Shown: positions 1 to 5,483 of the stretch, one piece after another | How positions within the stretch are numbered: position 1 is the first letter of the stretch | Layout: each line of letters starts with the position of its first letter | Source: Nitrosomonadales bacterium | GTDB taxonomy: Bacteria > Pseudomonadota > Gammaproteobacteria > Burkholderiales > Nitrosomonadaceae | Assembly: GCA_004525885.1 (NCBI GenBank) | Contig: SPBV01000124.1 | Span: 1 to 5,483 of the forward strand | Length of the DNA stretch: 5,483 bases | Direction of reading: 5' to 3' | Translations under genes and position numbers: made by a program | Notes under the pieces: generated by a model | The model's input: only the letters and a program-made list of their open reading frames with translations | Told to the model about the DNA's origin: nothing | Database searches by the model: none

Positions 1-1
1 C

Positions 2-757
2 AAGGGTTTGTTTATAAAGGAACTGGAACAATCAATGGCAGAAGGCCGCGCAGATATTGCTGTACATTCAATGAAAGACGTACCTATGAATATGCCTTCA
101 GGATTTGTGCTGGCCGCCATTACAGAACGTGAAGATCCACGAGATGCCTTTATCTCCAACCAGTACGCCAGCCTTGACACGCTGCCCGCTGGCAGTGTGG
201 TAGGTACTTCGAGCCTGCGGCGCGAAAGCCAATTGCGCGCTCGTTTTCCTAATTTACAAGTGCAGCCGCTACGCGGCAATGTACAAACAAGGCTGCGCAA
301 ACTAGATGAAGGACAATATGCGGCTATTATTTTGGCTGCAGCAGGGCTGAAACGGCTGGGACTGGCCAACCGTATTACAACAGTATTGAGTCCCGAACTA
401 AGCCTTCCAGCAGTTGGGCAGGGAGCACTTGGAATAGAATGTCTTTCCGATAAAATTGATTTAGTAAAACTCATGCAACCGCTCCATCACATTGAAACTG
501 CGCAGTGTGTGAAAGCAGAACGTGCCATGAGTCGAGAACTGGGAGGGAGTTGTCAAGTACCTCTTGGTGGCTTTGCAGAAATTATTGAAAAAGAATTGGT
601 TTTGCGTGGATTCGTTGCCAGCCCTGACGGATCTCGTATGGTAAGTAAACAATTGACCGGGAAACCAGAAATAGGCGAAACTGTGGGCATACACTTGGCA
701 CAAGCTTTAAAAGCACAAGGGGCAGATGAAATCCTAGCTGCTCTTGCAAGCGACTAA
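2..757 (+). CDS. hemC: Porphobilinogen deaminase (hydroxymethylbilane synthase), 5'-truncated by window edge
   Basis: The enzyme polymerises four porphobilinogen molecules into hydroxymethylbilane in the cytoplasm, the step before uroporphyrinogen III in tetrapyrrole synthesis. The reading frame is open to the window start and begins with KGLF, equivalent to Lys59 of the E. coli enzyme, so about 58 N-terminal residues lie outside. The TTG at position 8 is an internal Leu codon, not a start. Visible family motifs in order are DIAVHSMKD with the catalytic Asp (E. coli Asp84; codon 77-79), DPRDAF, GTSSLRR, LRGNV.TRL with the substrate-binding arginines, AAAGLKRLGL, PAVGQGALGIE, and GGSCQVPLG. 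The Cys in the last motif (codon 551-553, E. coli Cys242) carries the dipyrromethane cofactor. All key residues in the visible part are intact and the C-terminus is of normal length, ending in TAA. The next gene downstream is hemX, after a 171-base gap; no hemD follows. Identification is very secure. Confidence 0.98.
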   Translation, partial: KGLFIKELEQSMAEGRADIAVHSMKDVPMNMPSGFVLAAITEREDPRDAFISNQYASLDTLPAGSVVGTSSLRRESQLRARFPNLQVQPLRGNVQTRLRKLDEGQYAAIILAAAGLKRLGLANRITTVLSPELSLPAVGQGALGIECLSDKIDLVKLMQPLHHIETAQCVKAERAMSRELGGSCQVPLGGFAEIIEKELVLRGFVASPDGSRMVSKQLTGKPEIGETVGIHLAQALKAQGADEILAALASD

Positions 758-761
758 TTAG

Positions 762-787
762 TAAGCAAGAAATAACTTTCTTGTTTA
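762..787 (+). terminator. Hairpin just after hemC, possible weak terminator
   Basis: Five bases after the hemC stop lies CAAGAAA (766-772), a TAAC loop (773-776) and TTTCTTG (777-783), a perfect 7-bp inverted repeat. It extends to 11 pairs (762-772 with 777-787) if one G-U pair is allowed. The stem is AT-rich and only a short T stretch (784-786) follows the core, so it is a poor intrinsic terminator by classical rules. It could equally stabilise the hemC mRNA 3' end or mark a processing site. The structure is seen directly; the role is inferred. Confidence 0.4.
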
Positions 788-821
788 AAGCGCCAAGGAA
801 ACTAAATTGCGCGGAGATTTG

Positions 822-827
822 TATAAT
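822..827 (+). promoter_or_regulatory. Possible -10 element upstream of hemX
   Basis: A perfect TATAAT hexamer stands about 100 bases before the hemX start in the hemC-hemX gap, downstream of the hairpin after hemC. At 17-18 bases upstream there is only AAACTA or GAAACT, neither a good -35, and there is no proper extended TGn motif. If it is real, hemX-hemY could be transcribed separately from hemC with a leader of roughly 95 bases that includes the 861-878 inverted repeat. AT-rich spacers yield such hexamers by chance, so confidence is low. Confidence 0.3.
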
Positions 828-860
828 ACATAGTAACCTAATGATATTGAGCTACCGAAA

Positions 861-878
861 ATAAATTATACAATTTAT
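861..878. repeat. Perfect 7-bp inverted repeat in the hemX upstream region
   Basis: ATAAATT (861-867), spacer ATAC (868-871) and AATTTAT (872-878) form an 18-base dyad about 50 bases before the hemX start. It could be an operator half-site pair or a weak RNA hairpin in the hemX leader. Being entirely A/T in the arms, it may also be chance. The symmetry is seen directly; no binding protein is implied. Confidence 0.35.
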
Positions 879-928
879 GTAAACTACATTGTGATAACGA
901 CTGAACTAATCATCCTTTAAAAGAAACT

Positions 929-2263
929 ATGAGTACAGAAATTCAACCAGATGTTGCTGGCAAATCACAAGTAGCTGACAAGACACAAACTCCTGGCAAA
1001 CTGAAGGGTCTACGCAACAGCATTATTCTTGTGTTATTTGCAGTTATGGTTGCTGCTGTCATTGCGGCATGGCAATGGTACGAAGCTAGCAGTAAAATCA
1101 AAGACTTACAGCAAGAATTTGAAAGACGATTGGTAGAAGTAGATTCATCTATTGAAAGACGATTGATAGAAGTAGATTCATCTAATGAGTTACGTAATAT
1201 TTCTGACAAGGTTAGAGAAAAGTATGAGGAAACAGAGGCCAAATTTAAGTTACTTGAAACCAACCTAACTGACTCTATAAGTAGGCAAGAAATATTAGAA
1301 GCGCTTTACCAAGACCTTGCACCTGGTCGTGACGAGATAATAATGGAAGAAGTGGAGCAGTTGCTACTTATTGCAAACCAGCAACTACAACTGACAAATA
1401 ATGTGAGGTCTGCCTTAATCGCAATGCAAGAGGCTAACGTAAGATTGCAACGCATAAACTACCCACAACTATCTCCTCTACGAGAGGTGCTGGCAAAAGA
1501 CATGGATCTACTGAAAGCAGTGCCAATGGTTGACACTATGGGCATTAGCCTGCGTTTCGAAAATCTTGCTGAAGCAGTAAATAAATTGCCGCTAGCAATG
1601 GAAATCCTCCCGCTAGAAACCAAAACCGATTCCCCAAAACCCCAGACATCGGGAGGAATGTGGCAAAACTTCTTGATGGAAATTTGGAACGACATTAAAC
1701 AATACACTAAACAATTAGTAAATATTCAGCATATGGGTGATCAGGATATACCGCCACCATCACATTCATATTTTCTGCGCGAGAACCTAAAATTGCGTCT
1801 ATTATCAGCGCATAATGCCCTACTTGCTCACGATGCAGTAAACTTCAAGGCCAATCTTAAGAGTTCTATAGAATGGGTCAATAAGCATTACGACAATAAA
1901 TCCAAACCTGCTATCAGTATGCTAGAAATTTTAGGTCAGTTATATGACAACGAAATTGGTATTGAGTTACCCAATATCTCCGCAAGCTATGATGCGGTGC
2001 GCAATTACCGCCTTACAGCTAAAGGGAAAACTAAAAAGGCAACTATTGACTCTAAAGTAGTCGAGCATACGCGCATTCTGGAAAAAGATGAGGCTGACGA
2101 AAAGGCGCGTCTCTTAGAAGAGGCTAAGGCTGAAACAGAGGCTAAGGCAGAAGCTGGAGTGGGGGCAGAAGCAGATACGGGATTGGAAAAAGAAGTGGAA
2201 GTGGGGCCTAAAGTAGAGACGGGAGCAGAAATAGAGGCGGAAGTGGGGGAGGGGAATAAATGA
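929..2263 (+). CDS. hemX: HemX-family membrane protein (formerly called uroporphyrinogen-III C-methyltransferase)
   Basis: This is a 444-residue inner-membrane protein of the HemX family. The N-terminal tail of about 30 residues ends in a basic KLKGLRN stretch. One hydrophobic helix follows at about 31-50, then a long charged coiled coil at about 52-118. The conserved HemX core runs from about 120 to 360 and includes EVEQLL.IANQQLQL (141-154), a VRSAL/MQEAN helix, a proline-containing INYPQLSPLRE segment, VDTMGISLRF and a FLRENLKLRLL..AHNALL block. By the positive-inside rule the bulk should be periplasmic. Methyltransferase labels on HemX proteins are not supported here: no SAM-binding uroporphyrinogen methyltransferase motif is visible. 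Two oddities are an 11-residue tandem duplication at 65-86 and an acidic, low-complexity tail from about 380 to the end; E. coli HemX is shorter, near 393 residues. The start is fixed by an in-frame stop at 902-904, with ATG 929 the first start after it; the ribosome site (AAAAGAA) is weak. It overlaps hemY by ATGA, implying co-translation. In many relatives hemD precedes or is fused to hemX; here HemX stands alone. Confidence 0.93.
   Translation: MSTEIQPDVAGKSQVADKTQTPGKLKGLRNSIILVLFAVMVAAVIAAWQWYEASSKIKDLQQEFERRLVEVDSSIERRLIEVDSSNELRNISDKVREKYEETEAKFKLLETNLTDSISRQEILEALYQDLAPGRDEIIMEEVEQLLLIANQQLQLTNNVRSALIAMQEANVRLQRINYPQLSPLREVLAKDMDLLKAVPMVDTMGISLRFENLAEAVNKLPLAMEILPLETKTDSPKPQTSGGMWQNFLMEIWNDIKQYTKQLVNIQHMGDQDIPPPSHSYFLRENLKLRLLSAHNALLAHDAVNFKANLKSSIEWVNKHYDNKSKPAISMLEILGQLYDNEIGIELPNISASYDAVRNYRLTAKGKTKKATIDSKVVEHTRILEKDEADEKARLLEEAKAETEAKAEAGVGAEADTGLEKEVEVGPKVETGAEIEAEVGEGNK
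1121..1186 (+). repeat. 33-bp in-frame tandem duplication in the hemX coiled coil
   Basis: Copy one (1121-1153) and copy two (1154-1186) match at 31 of 33 bases and encode ERRLVEVDSSI and ERRLIEVDSSN (residues 65-75 and 76-86). The unit is 11 residues, a hendecad, which adds three helical turns and so can be inserted in a coiled coil without breaking its stripe. The near identity at DNA level, including synonymous positions, suggests a recent duplication or ongoing slippage. Confidence 0.9.
2119..2259 (+). repeat. Purine-rich degenerate repeat encoding the acidic HemX tail
   Basis: The last 140 or so bases of hemX are dominated by G and A on the plus strand and encode a tail almost entirely of E, A, K, G, V and T. 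An 18-base unit is repeated in tandem (2119-2136 and 2137-2154, 16 of 18 identical, encoding EAKAET-like hexamers). GGAAGTGGGG recurs at 2197-2206 and 2239-2248, 42 bases apart. The pattern looks like a slippage-built extension and is likely to vary in length between strains. The protein tail should be disordered or weakly helical and strongly acidic. Confidence 0.75.
2245..2254 (+). promoter_or_regulatory. Shine-Dalgarno for hemY inside the end of hemX
   Basis: GGGGGAGGGG ends five bases before the hemY ATG, giving a strong purine-rich ribosome site at good spacing. It lies in the final hemX codons and is part of the purine-rich tail repeat. The ATGA overlap (2260-2263) places the hemX stop and the hemY start together, so ribosomes could reinitiate as well as bind afresh. 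Confidence 0.75.
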
Positions 2264-3522
2264 AACTGGCTTTCTGGTTGCTGACGTTATTTATAGCTGC
2301 AGGAGTAATAGCACTTGCAGCTAAATATAATACCGGATACGTGTTACTGGTAGCACAAGAATACCGTATTGAACTTTCACTCAATATGCTATTAGTATTA
2401 TTAGTTGCATTATTTTTTATTTGCTATTTTATAGTAAGGCTCTTAATCGCTACCTTGCGATTGCCAACAATGGTGCGTGAATTCCGAACACGACGGCGCC
2501 ATCAAGCAGCACACATGGCCTTACTTAATGGGGTAAAAGCATTCTTGGAAGGACGTTATGCCAGGGCCGAGAAGACTGCAAGTAATGCGCTGAGATTTAA
2601 AGAGTCATCTGAGTTTATCGCAATTAATGCTGTCATTGCGGCCCGCTCCGCTCACGAGCTGAACAAGCATTCTCAACGTGATGAATTTATCAACGTACTA
2701 GAAAATCATGCTCCCGACGAAATAGCTCTTCGTGTCATTACAAAAGCCGAGTTGTTGCTGGATGAAAACCATTATGAAGAAGCACTAAAGATTTTACACA
2801 GCTTGCATACCGTGGAGAAAAATCAACAAACTGCAATACTACGGTTAGAATTAAAAGCACAACAACAATCTAATAATTGGGAAACAGTATTAGATATCGT
2901 TGACCAACTGACAAAACGTAATGCTTTGAATAAATCATTGGCCGAGGAATTACGGCATCGCGCTCACCTGGAAAACTTTAGGAACAATGTATGGAATAAG
3001 CAAACACTTCAGAGATACTGGAGGAGTGTGCCCTCAGCAGAAAAGGAAAATAGTACGCTTGCATATTTTGGGGCACAGGCACACATTGCACTAGGCGACT
3101 GTGCAACAGCTCACCAGATTATTGAAAAGAGTTTAAATAAACAATGGAATTCAGAATTGGTCAGGATTTATTCTGATTGCTTGAAGGGAAATGTAACTAG
3201 ACAAATTGAATATGCTGAAACGTGGTGGCTTAAATTCTATCCGAACGACTTTAATCTATTGCTTACTCTGGGGAAACTTTGCATACGATGCGAGTTATGG
3301 GGTAAAGCGCAAAACTATCTGGAAACCAGTATTGCGGTGCGATCTAGTTACGAGGCACATCTAATGTTAGCGCTGCTAAACGAGAAAATCGGCAAACCAG
3401 AGATAGCCAAAGAACACTATTCGAAAGGGCTAGAACTAGCGCCCCAGAATCTGGAATCAGGAAGATTATCTGGCAGGGCTCTGAACACTATACCTGCTAA
3501 ATTATTGATCAACAAGGACTAA
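2260..3522 (+). CDS. hemY: HemY-family inner-membrane protein with TPR-like repeats
   Basis: This 420-residue protein has the HemY layout of proteobacteria: a hydrophobic helix at 4-22, a short loop, a second helix at about 42-64, then a soluble helical-repeat domain. The family signature follows the second helix: RLPTMVREFRTRRR, then the GVKAFLEGRYARAEK..SNAL helix pair (about 91-110). Further TPR-like pairs are seen near 164-181 (ELLLDENHYEEALKIL), 270-292 (GAQAHIALGDCATAH), 335-357 (LGKLCIRCELWGKAQNYL) and 365-393. The basic stretch after helix two argues that the repeat domain faces the cytoplasm, opposite HemX. It is not the Bacillus protoporphyrinogen oxidase that shares the name: no FAD-binding dinucleotide motif is present. 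The biochemical role of this HemY is unsettled; scaffolding of heme or membrane enzymes is a common proposal. The start is supported by the ATGA overlap with hemX and a strong ribosome site; length is close to the E. coli homologue (near 400). It ends in TAA, and the next gene converges on it. Confidence 0.93.
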   Translation: MKLAFWLLTLFIAAGVIALAAKYNTGYVLLVAQEYRIELSLNMLLVLLVALFFICYFIVRLLIATLRLPTMVREFRTRRRHQAAHMALLNGVKAFLEGRYARAEKTASNALRFKESSEFIAINAVIAARSAHELNKHSQRDEFINVLENHAPDEIALRVITKAELLLDENHYEEALKILHSLHTVEKNQQTAILRLELKAQQQSNNWETVLDIVDQLTKRNALNKSLAEELRHRAHLENFRNNVWNKQTLQRYWRSVPSAEKENSTLAYFGAQAHIALGDCATAHQIIEKSLNKQWNSELVRIYSDCLKGNVTRQIEYAETWWLKFYPNDFNLLLTLGKLCIRCELWGKAQNYLETSIAVRSSYEAHLMLALLNEKIGKPEIAKEHYSKGLELAPQNLESGRLSGRALNTIPAKLLINKD

Positions 3523-3641
3523 CTTTTCTTTGGGGTAAGGCGCCATCTGGATATAATTCCGGGTAATATGCAACAAGAGATTGTATCTTTTCCGATTTCG
3601 CTCTGATACACACGTAAATAATGAGAGAGATACATCGATAC
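3523..3641. other. Convergent spacer between hemY and the reductase gene
   Basis: These 119 bases separate two genes that end towards each other. I see no good bidirectional terminator. The best structure is a 7-pair stem with two G-U pairs in the plus-strand RNA (3545-3551 with 3558-3564, loop TATAAT); it has no following T run. A second weak dyad, TGTATC (3582-3587) and GATACA (3605-3610), has a 17-base loop. No coding potential was recognised. Transcription may end by Rho or run on into the opposite gene. Confidence 0.4.
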
Positions 3642-4682
3642 CTATAAGTTTGGGCTACTCAGCGAAGCAGTAAATGCATCTGAGAAAAATTCATCTTCTG
3701 GTAAGTTCCGAAGATTGATAAAATCTTTGCGGGCAGCTCCTACCATTACTGGCGATCCACAGGCATACACTTGATATCCGGAAAGACTATCAAAATCTTG
3801 CAACACAGACTGATGTACCAACCCGGTTCTTCCTTGCCAAGCATCTGTCGGTAACGTTTCGGATAAAACCGGGATGAAACTAAAATTATCATGTTCTTGC
3901 TGCCAGCTTCCTGCCAAATTAGCCAGATAGAGGTCAGCTTTAATGCGAACGCCCCAGTAAAGAACCATGTGCCGATCATTGCCGCGTGTTTCGGCAACAT
4001 GAAAAGCATGTTCAAGGATGCTTTTTACTGGTGCGAAACCAGTACCACTTGCAATAAATATAATCGGCTTGTTTGAATTTTCGCGAAGAAAGAAAGTCCC
4101 AAGTGGACCCTCGAAGCGTAAGATGTCTTTTTCTTTCATACTAGAGAATGTATGCTCAGCAAACATACCGCCTAGGTAGTTACGCACATGAAGCTGCAGC
4201 AGTTCATCGTCATGCGGAGCATTTGCCAAGGAAAAGCTTCTTTTTTTACCGTCTTTCATCAGAATATTGATATATTGTCCGGCAAGAAATTGTAGTCTCT
4301 CGTTCGTTGGTAGCTTGAGAGAAATAATCATAACATCTGATGCCACCCGCTCCATTTTTTGTACACGGCATGGCATCTTCCTAACTTTAATATCTTTAAT
4401 TGCTCCGATTTCACGACACTCAATCACTAATTCTGACAATGGCAGGGCGCAACAAAACAGTGCTATACCTGCCTCTTTCTCTGCTTCTGTGAGCATATCT
4501 TCGTTATATCTGCCAAAATCTACCTTTCCCTGTATGATTTTGCCTTTGCAAGTACCACAGGCGCCATTACGACAACCATATGGAAGTGGAAAACCCTCTC
4601 GTAATGCAGCTTGAAGAACAGTCTCTCCAGTCTTTGCATTAAAAACGTGGTCGCTGGGATTAATAGTGATTCGATACGACAT
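3642..4682 (-). CDS. [2Fe-2S] ferredoxin/FAD/NAD(P)H oxidoreductase, CDP-6-deoxy-delta-3,4-glucoseen reductase-like
   Basis: This 346-residue soluble electron-transfer flavoprotein should pass electrons from NAD(P)H through FAD to a plant-type [2Fe-2S] cluster. The N-terminal ferredoxin domain (about 1-92) has the YGCRNGACGTCKGKI loop with ligands Cys37, Cys42 and Cys45; the fourth is Cys77 or Cys78 in LFCCALP. The FAD domain (about 100-200) shows GQY (135-137), RSFSLAN (148-154, the RxYS flavin motif with Phe for Tyr) and GPLGTFF (192-198). The NAD(P) domain shows IASGTGFAP (210-218), VLYWGVR, and YACGSPVMV (306-314) with the usual CG pair; the C-terminus has the family's FFSDAF. Such proteins in betaproteobacteria are routinely annotated as CDP-6-deoxy-delta-3,4-glucoseen reductase after the ascarylose enzyme AscD, but no dideoxysugar gene is visible here, so the real electron acceptor is unknown. 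ATG at 4682 is the only in-frame start after a stop at 4698-4700; no clear ribosome site precedes it. It is divergent from the SDR gene, 53 bases away. The reductase class is secure, the substrate is not. Confidence 0.92.
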   Translation of the reverse strand: MSYRITINPSDHVFNAKTGETVLQAALREGFPLPYGCRNGACGTCKGKIIQGKVDFGRYNEDMLTEAEKEAGIALFCCALPLSELVIECREIGAIKDIKVRKMPCRVQKMERVASDVMIISLKLPTNERLQFLAGQYINILMKDGKKRSFSLANAPHDDELLQLHVRNYLGGMFAEHTFSSMKEKDILRFEGPLGTFFLRENSNKPIIFIASGTGFAPVKSILEHAFHVAETRGNDRHMVLYWGVRIKADLYLANLAGSWQQEHDNFSFIPVLSETLPTDAWQGRTGLVHQSVLQDFDSLSGYQVYACGSPVMVGAARKDFINLRNLPEDEFFSDAFTASLSSPNL

Positions 4683-4735
4683 CGGATTATTGACAAATCA
4701 ACAAAAATAACTAACGGAAAACTATATAAGTCACT
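4683..4735. promoter_or_regulatory. Divergent promoter region for reductase and SDR genes
   Basis: This 53-base AT-rich stretch must hold, or overlap, the promoters of two divergent genes unless they start inside coding sequence. On the plus strand a perfect TTGACA lies at 4690-4695, but the nearest good -10, TATATA (4723-4728), is 27 bases away, too far to pair with it. A promoter using TATATA or TATAAG (4725-4730) would start at or next to the SDR ATG, giving a leaderless or nearly leaderless mRNA; no Shine-Dalgarno precedes that ATG. On the minus strand TGAC and GTTATT give only a weak match. A small dyad, TTGA-CAAA-TCAA (4690-4701), could be an operator. Confidence 0.4.
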
Positions 4736-5483
4736 ATGAAGCAAATACTTTTACTCGTCGGATGCGGTGATATTGCTTTACGATCTGCTCCTTTGCTACG
4801 AACTCACTACCGACTATTAGGCCTATGTCGTCGTTTGGAAAACAGTGCCCATCTTCGTCAACATGGAATTACTCCAGTATTTGGGAATCTCGACAACCCC
4901 AAGAGCCTTAATAAACTCGCAGGAATAGCTCATGCAGTATTACATCTAGCGCCGCCACCCAATCATGGAGAGAGAGATACACGCACTACTAATCTCTTAG
5001 CGTCATTGACAAAACGGCCAACTGTAAAAGAGATAATTTTACCACAACGATTTATCTACATAAGTACCAGCGGAGTATATGGTGACTGCAATGGTGCCCT
5101 AATAGATGAAACCTATCCGATCAACCCACGAACAGAACGCTCAATACGTCGAGCCGACGCAGAAATGCAGGTGCGGAATTGGGGCTTACGCAATTGTGTG
5201 AGAGTTTCGATTCTACGTGTACCAGGAATTTATGCTGCTAACCGCTTACCATTGGCTCGCTTGCGTGAGAGCGCCCCGATGCTGCTTCCGGAAGAAGATT
5301 ATTATACTAACAATATCCATGCTGATGATCTTGTACGTATTATTTTTGCAGCATTACGCTACGCAAAACCAGGAAGGATTTACAATGCCTGCGACGATTC
5401 GAACCTAAAAATGGGAGAGTATTTTGATCTGATTGCAGATTCCTTTGGCATACCACGTCCGCCTCGTGTTGCCCGTGTCAATG
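4736..5483 (+). CDS. Atypical extended SDR / NAD(P)-dependent epimerase-like protein, 3'-truncated by window edge
   Basis: An open frame runs from ATG 4736 to the window end with no stop: 249 complete codons, so perhaps 40-60 residues are missing from a family usually near 290-310. The N-terminal strand-turn-helix ILLLVGCGDIALR (4-16) is a Rossmann nucleotide-binding loop. HLAPPP (70-75) and the following DTRTTNLLASL fit the YeeZ-like group of sugar-epimerase-related proteins. ISTSGVYG (109-116) corresponds to the SDR active-site serine strand, LRVPGIY (160-166) to the conserved strand after the catalytic helix, and YTNNIHADDLV (190-200) to the substrate-side HADD motif. The YxxxK catalytic pair appears lost: counting from Pro131 to Glu143 (PRTERSIRRADAE) puts Arg135 and Arg139 at the Tyr and Lys positions. 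This marks an atypical SDR, possibly a binding protein or one with a different reaction. The substrate is unknown. It diverges from the reductase gene. No clear ribosome site precedes the ATG, which is the start that places the GCGDIA loop at the usual distance. Confidence 0.88.
   Translation, partial: MKQILLLVGCGDIALRSAPLLRTHYRLLGLCRRLENSAHLRQHGITPVFGNLDNPKSLNKLAGIAHAVLHLAPPPNHGERDTRTTNLLASLTKRPTVKEIILPQRFIYISTSGVYGDCNGALIDETYPINPRTERSIRRADAEMQVRNWGLRNCVRVSILRVPGIYAANRLPLARLRESAPMLLPEEDYYTNNIHADDLVRIIFAALRYAKPGRIYNACDDSNLKMGEYFDLIADSFGIPRPPRVARVN

Noticed and set aside
461..703. Minus-strand open frame of 80 codons within hemC
   Set aside because: It lies wholly antisense to the conserved end of hemC, including the cofactor Cys motif, and its translation has no recognisable domain.
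758..928. Remnant or frameshifted hemD in the hemC-hemX gap
   Set aside because: The gap is too short and AT-rich and I could recognise no HemD-like segment, so no pseudogene is called.
943..1263. Minus-strand open frame of 106 codons opposite the start of hemX
   Set aside because: It is antisense to the HemX tail, membrane helix and coiled coil. Its repeated Ser/Thr/Asn-rich segment simply mirrors the 33-base duplication.
1459..1707. Minus-strand open frame of 82 codons within hemX
   Set aside because: Antisense to the conserved HemX core, with no family motif of its own.
3582..3610. TGTATC/GATACA dyad as a terminator after hemY
   Set aside because: Only six pairs with a 17-base loop and no T run after it, so it is unlikely to stop transcription.
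3746..4015. Second minus-strand open frame inside the reductase gene
   Set aside because: It is in another frame of a well-conserved NAD-binding domain and shows no independent motif or ribosome site.
4267..4614. Plus-strand open frame of 115 codons opposite the reductase gene
   Set aside because: Its sequence is the reverse reading of the ferredoxin and FAD domains; no recognisable domain.
4690..4695. Perfect TTGACA taken as a -35 for the SDR gene
   Set aside because: No plausible -10 lies 16-18 bases downstream (positions 4713-4718 read AACGGA); the next TATATA is 27 bases away, so it is not called as a promoter by itself.
5217..5408. Plus-strand open frame of 63 codons within the SDR gene
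   Set aside because: It is out of frame with the SDR, whose conserved LRVPGIY and HADD motifs cover the same bases.
1..5483. A novel defence, mobile or other undescribed multi-gene system
   Set aside because: All five coding regions belong to recognised families in a housekeeping-like setting, and no transposase, integrase, array or toxin-like gene is visible.

Overview
The window carries the end of a heme-biosynthesis cluster followed by a divergent pair of redox-type genes. The likely source is a Gram-negative proteobacterium, most probably a betaproteobacterium of the Nitrosomonas/Nitrosomonadales kind. This rests on the hemC-hemX-hemY gene order, which is a beta/gamma-proteobacterial arrangement, on the protein character, and on a moderately AT-rich composition judged by eye. 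The taxonomic placement is inference; no marker gene was searched.

Layout: (1) 2-757, plus strand: C-terminal four fifths of hemC, cut by the window start. (2) 758-928: a 171-base non-coding gap with two short hairpins and a perfect TATAAT, sitting where hemD (uroporphyrinogen-III synthase) is often found. (3) 929-2263, hemX, a single-span membrane protein with a coiled coil and an unusual acidic tail. It overlaps by ATGA with (4) 2260-3522, hemY, a two-span membrane protein with TPR-like repeats. (5) 3523-3641: convergent spacer without a clear terminator. (6) 3642-4682, minus strand: a three-domain [2Fe-2S]/FAD/NAD(P)H reductase of the type usually annotated as CDP-6-deoxy-delta-3,4-glucoseen reductase. 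(7) 4683-4735: a 53-base divergent intergenic region. (8) 4736-5483, plus strand: an atypical NAD(P)-binding SDR/epimerase-like protein, cut by the window end. No mobile elements, CRISPR arrays, tRNA or rRNA genes were seen.

How the genes fit together: HemC builds hydroxymethylbilane in the cytoplasm. HemX and HemY are inner-membrane proteins that habitually travel with the tetrapyrrole genes but have no firmly assigned enzymatic step. The enzyme expected between them, HemD, is not encoded here. The reductase and the SDR share a short divergent control region, but nothing in the sequence ties them to heme synthesis.

I see no evidence of a new defence, mobile or signalling system. The points most worth checking are the missing hemD, a recent 33-base in-frame duplication in the HemX coiled coil, the purine-rich acidic HemX tail, and the loss of the YxxxK catalytic pair in the SDR.
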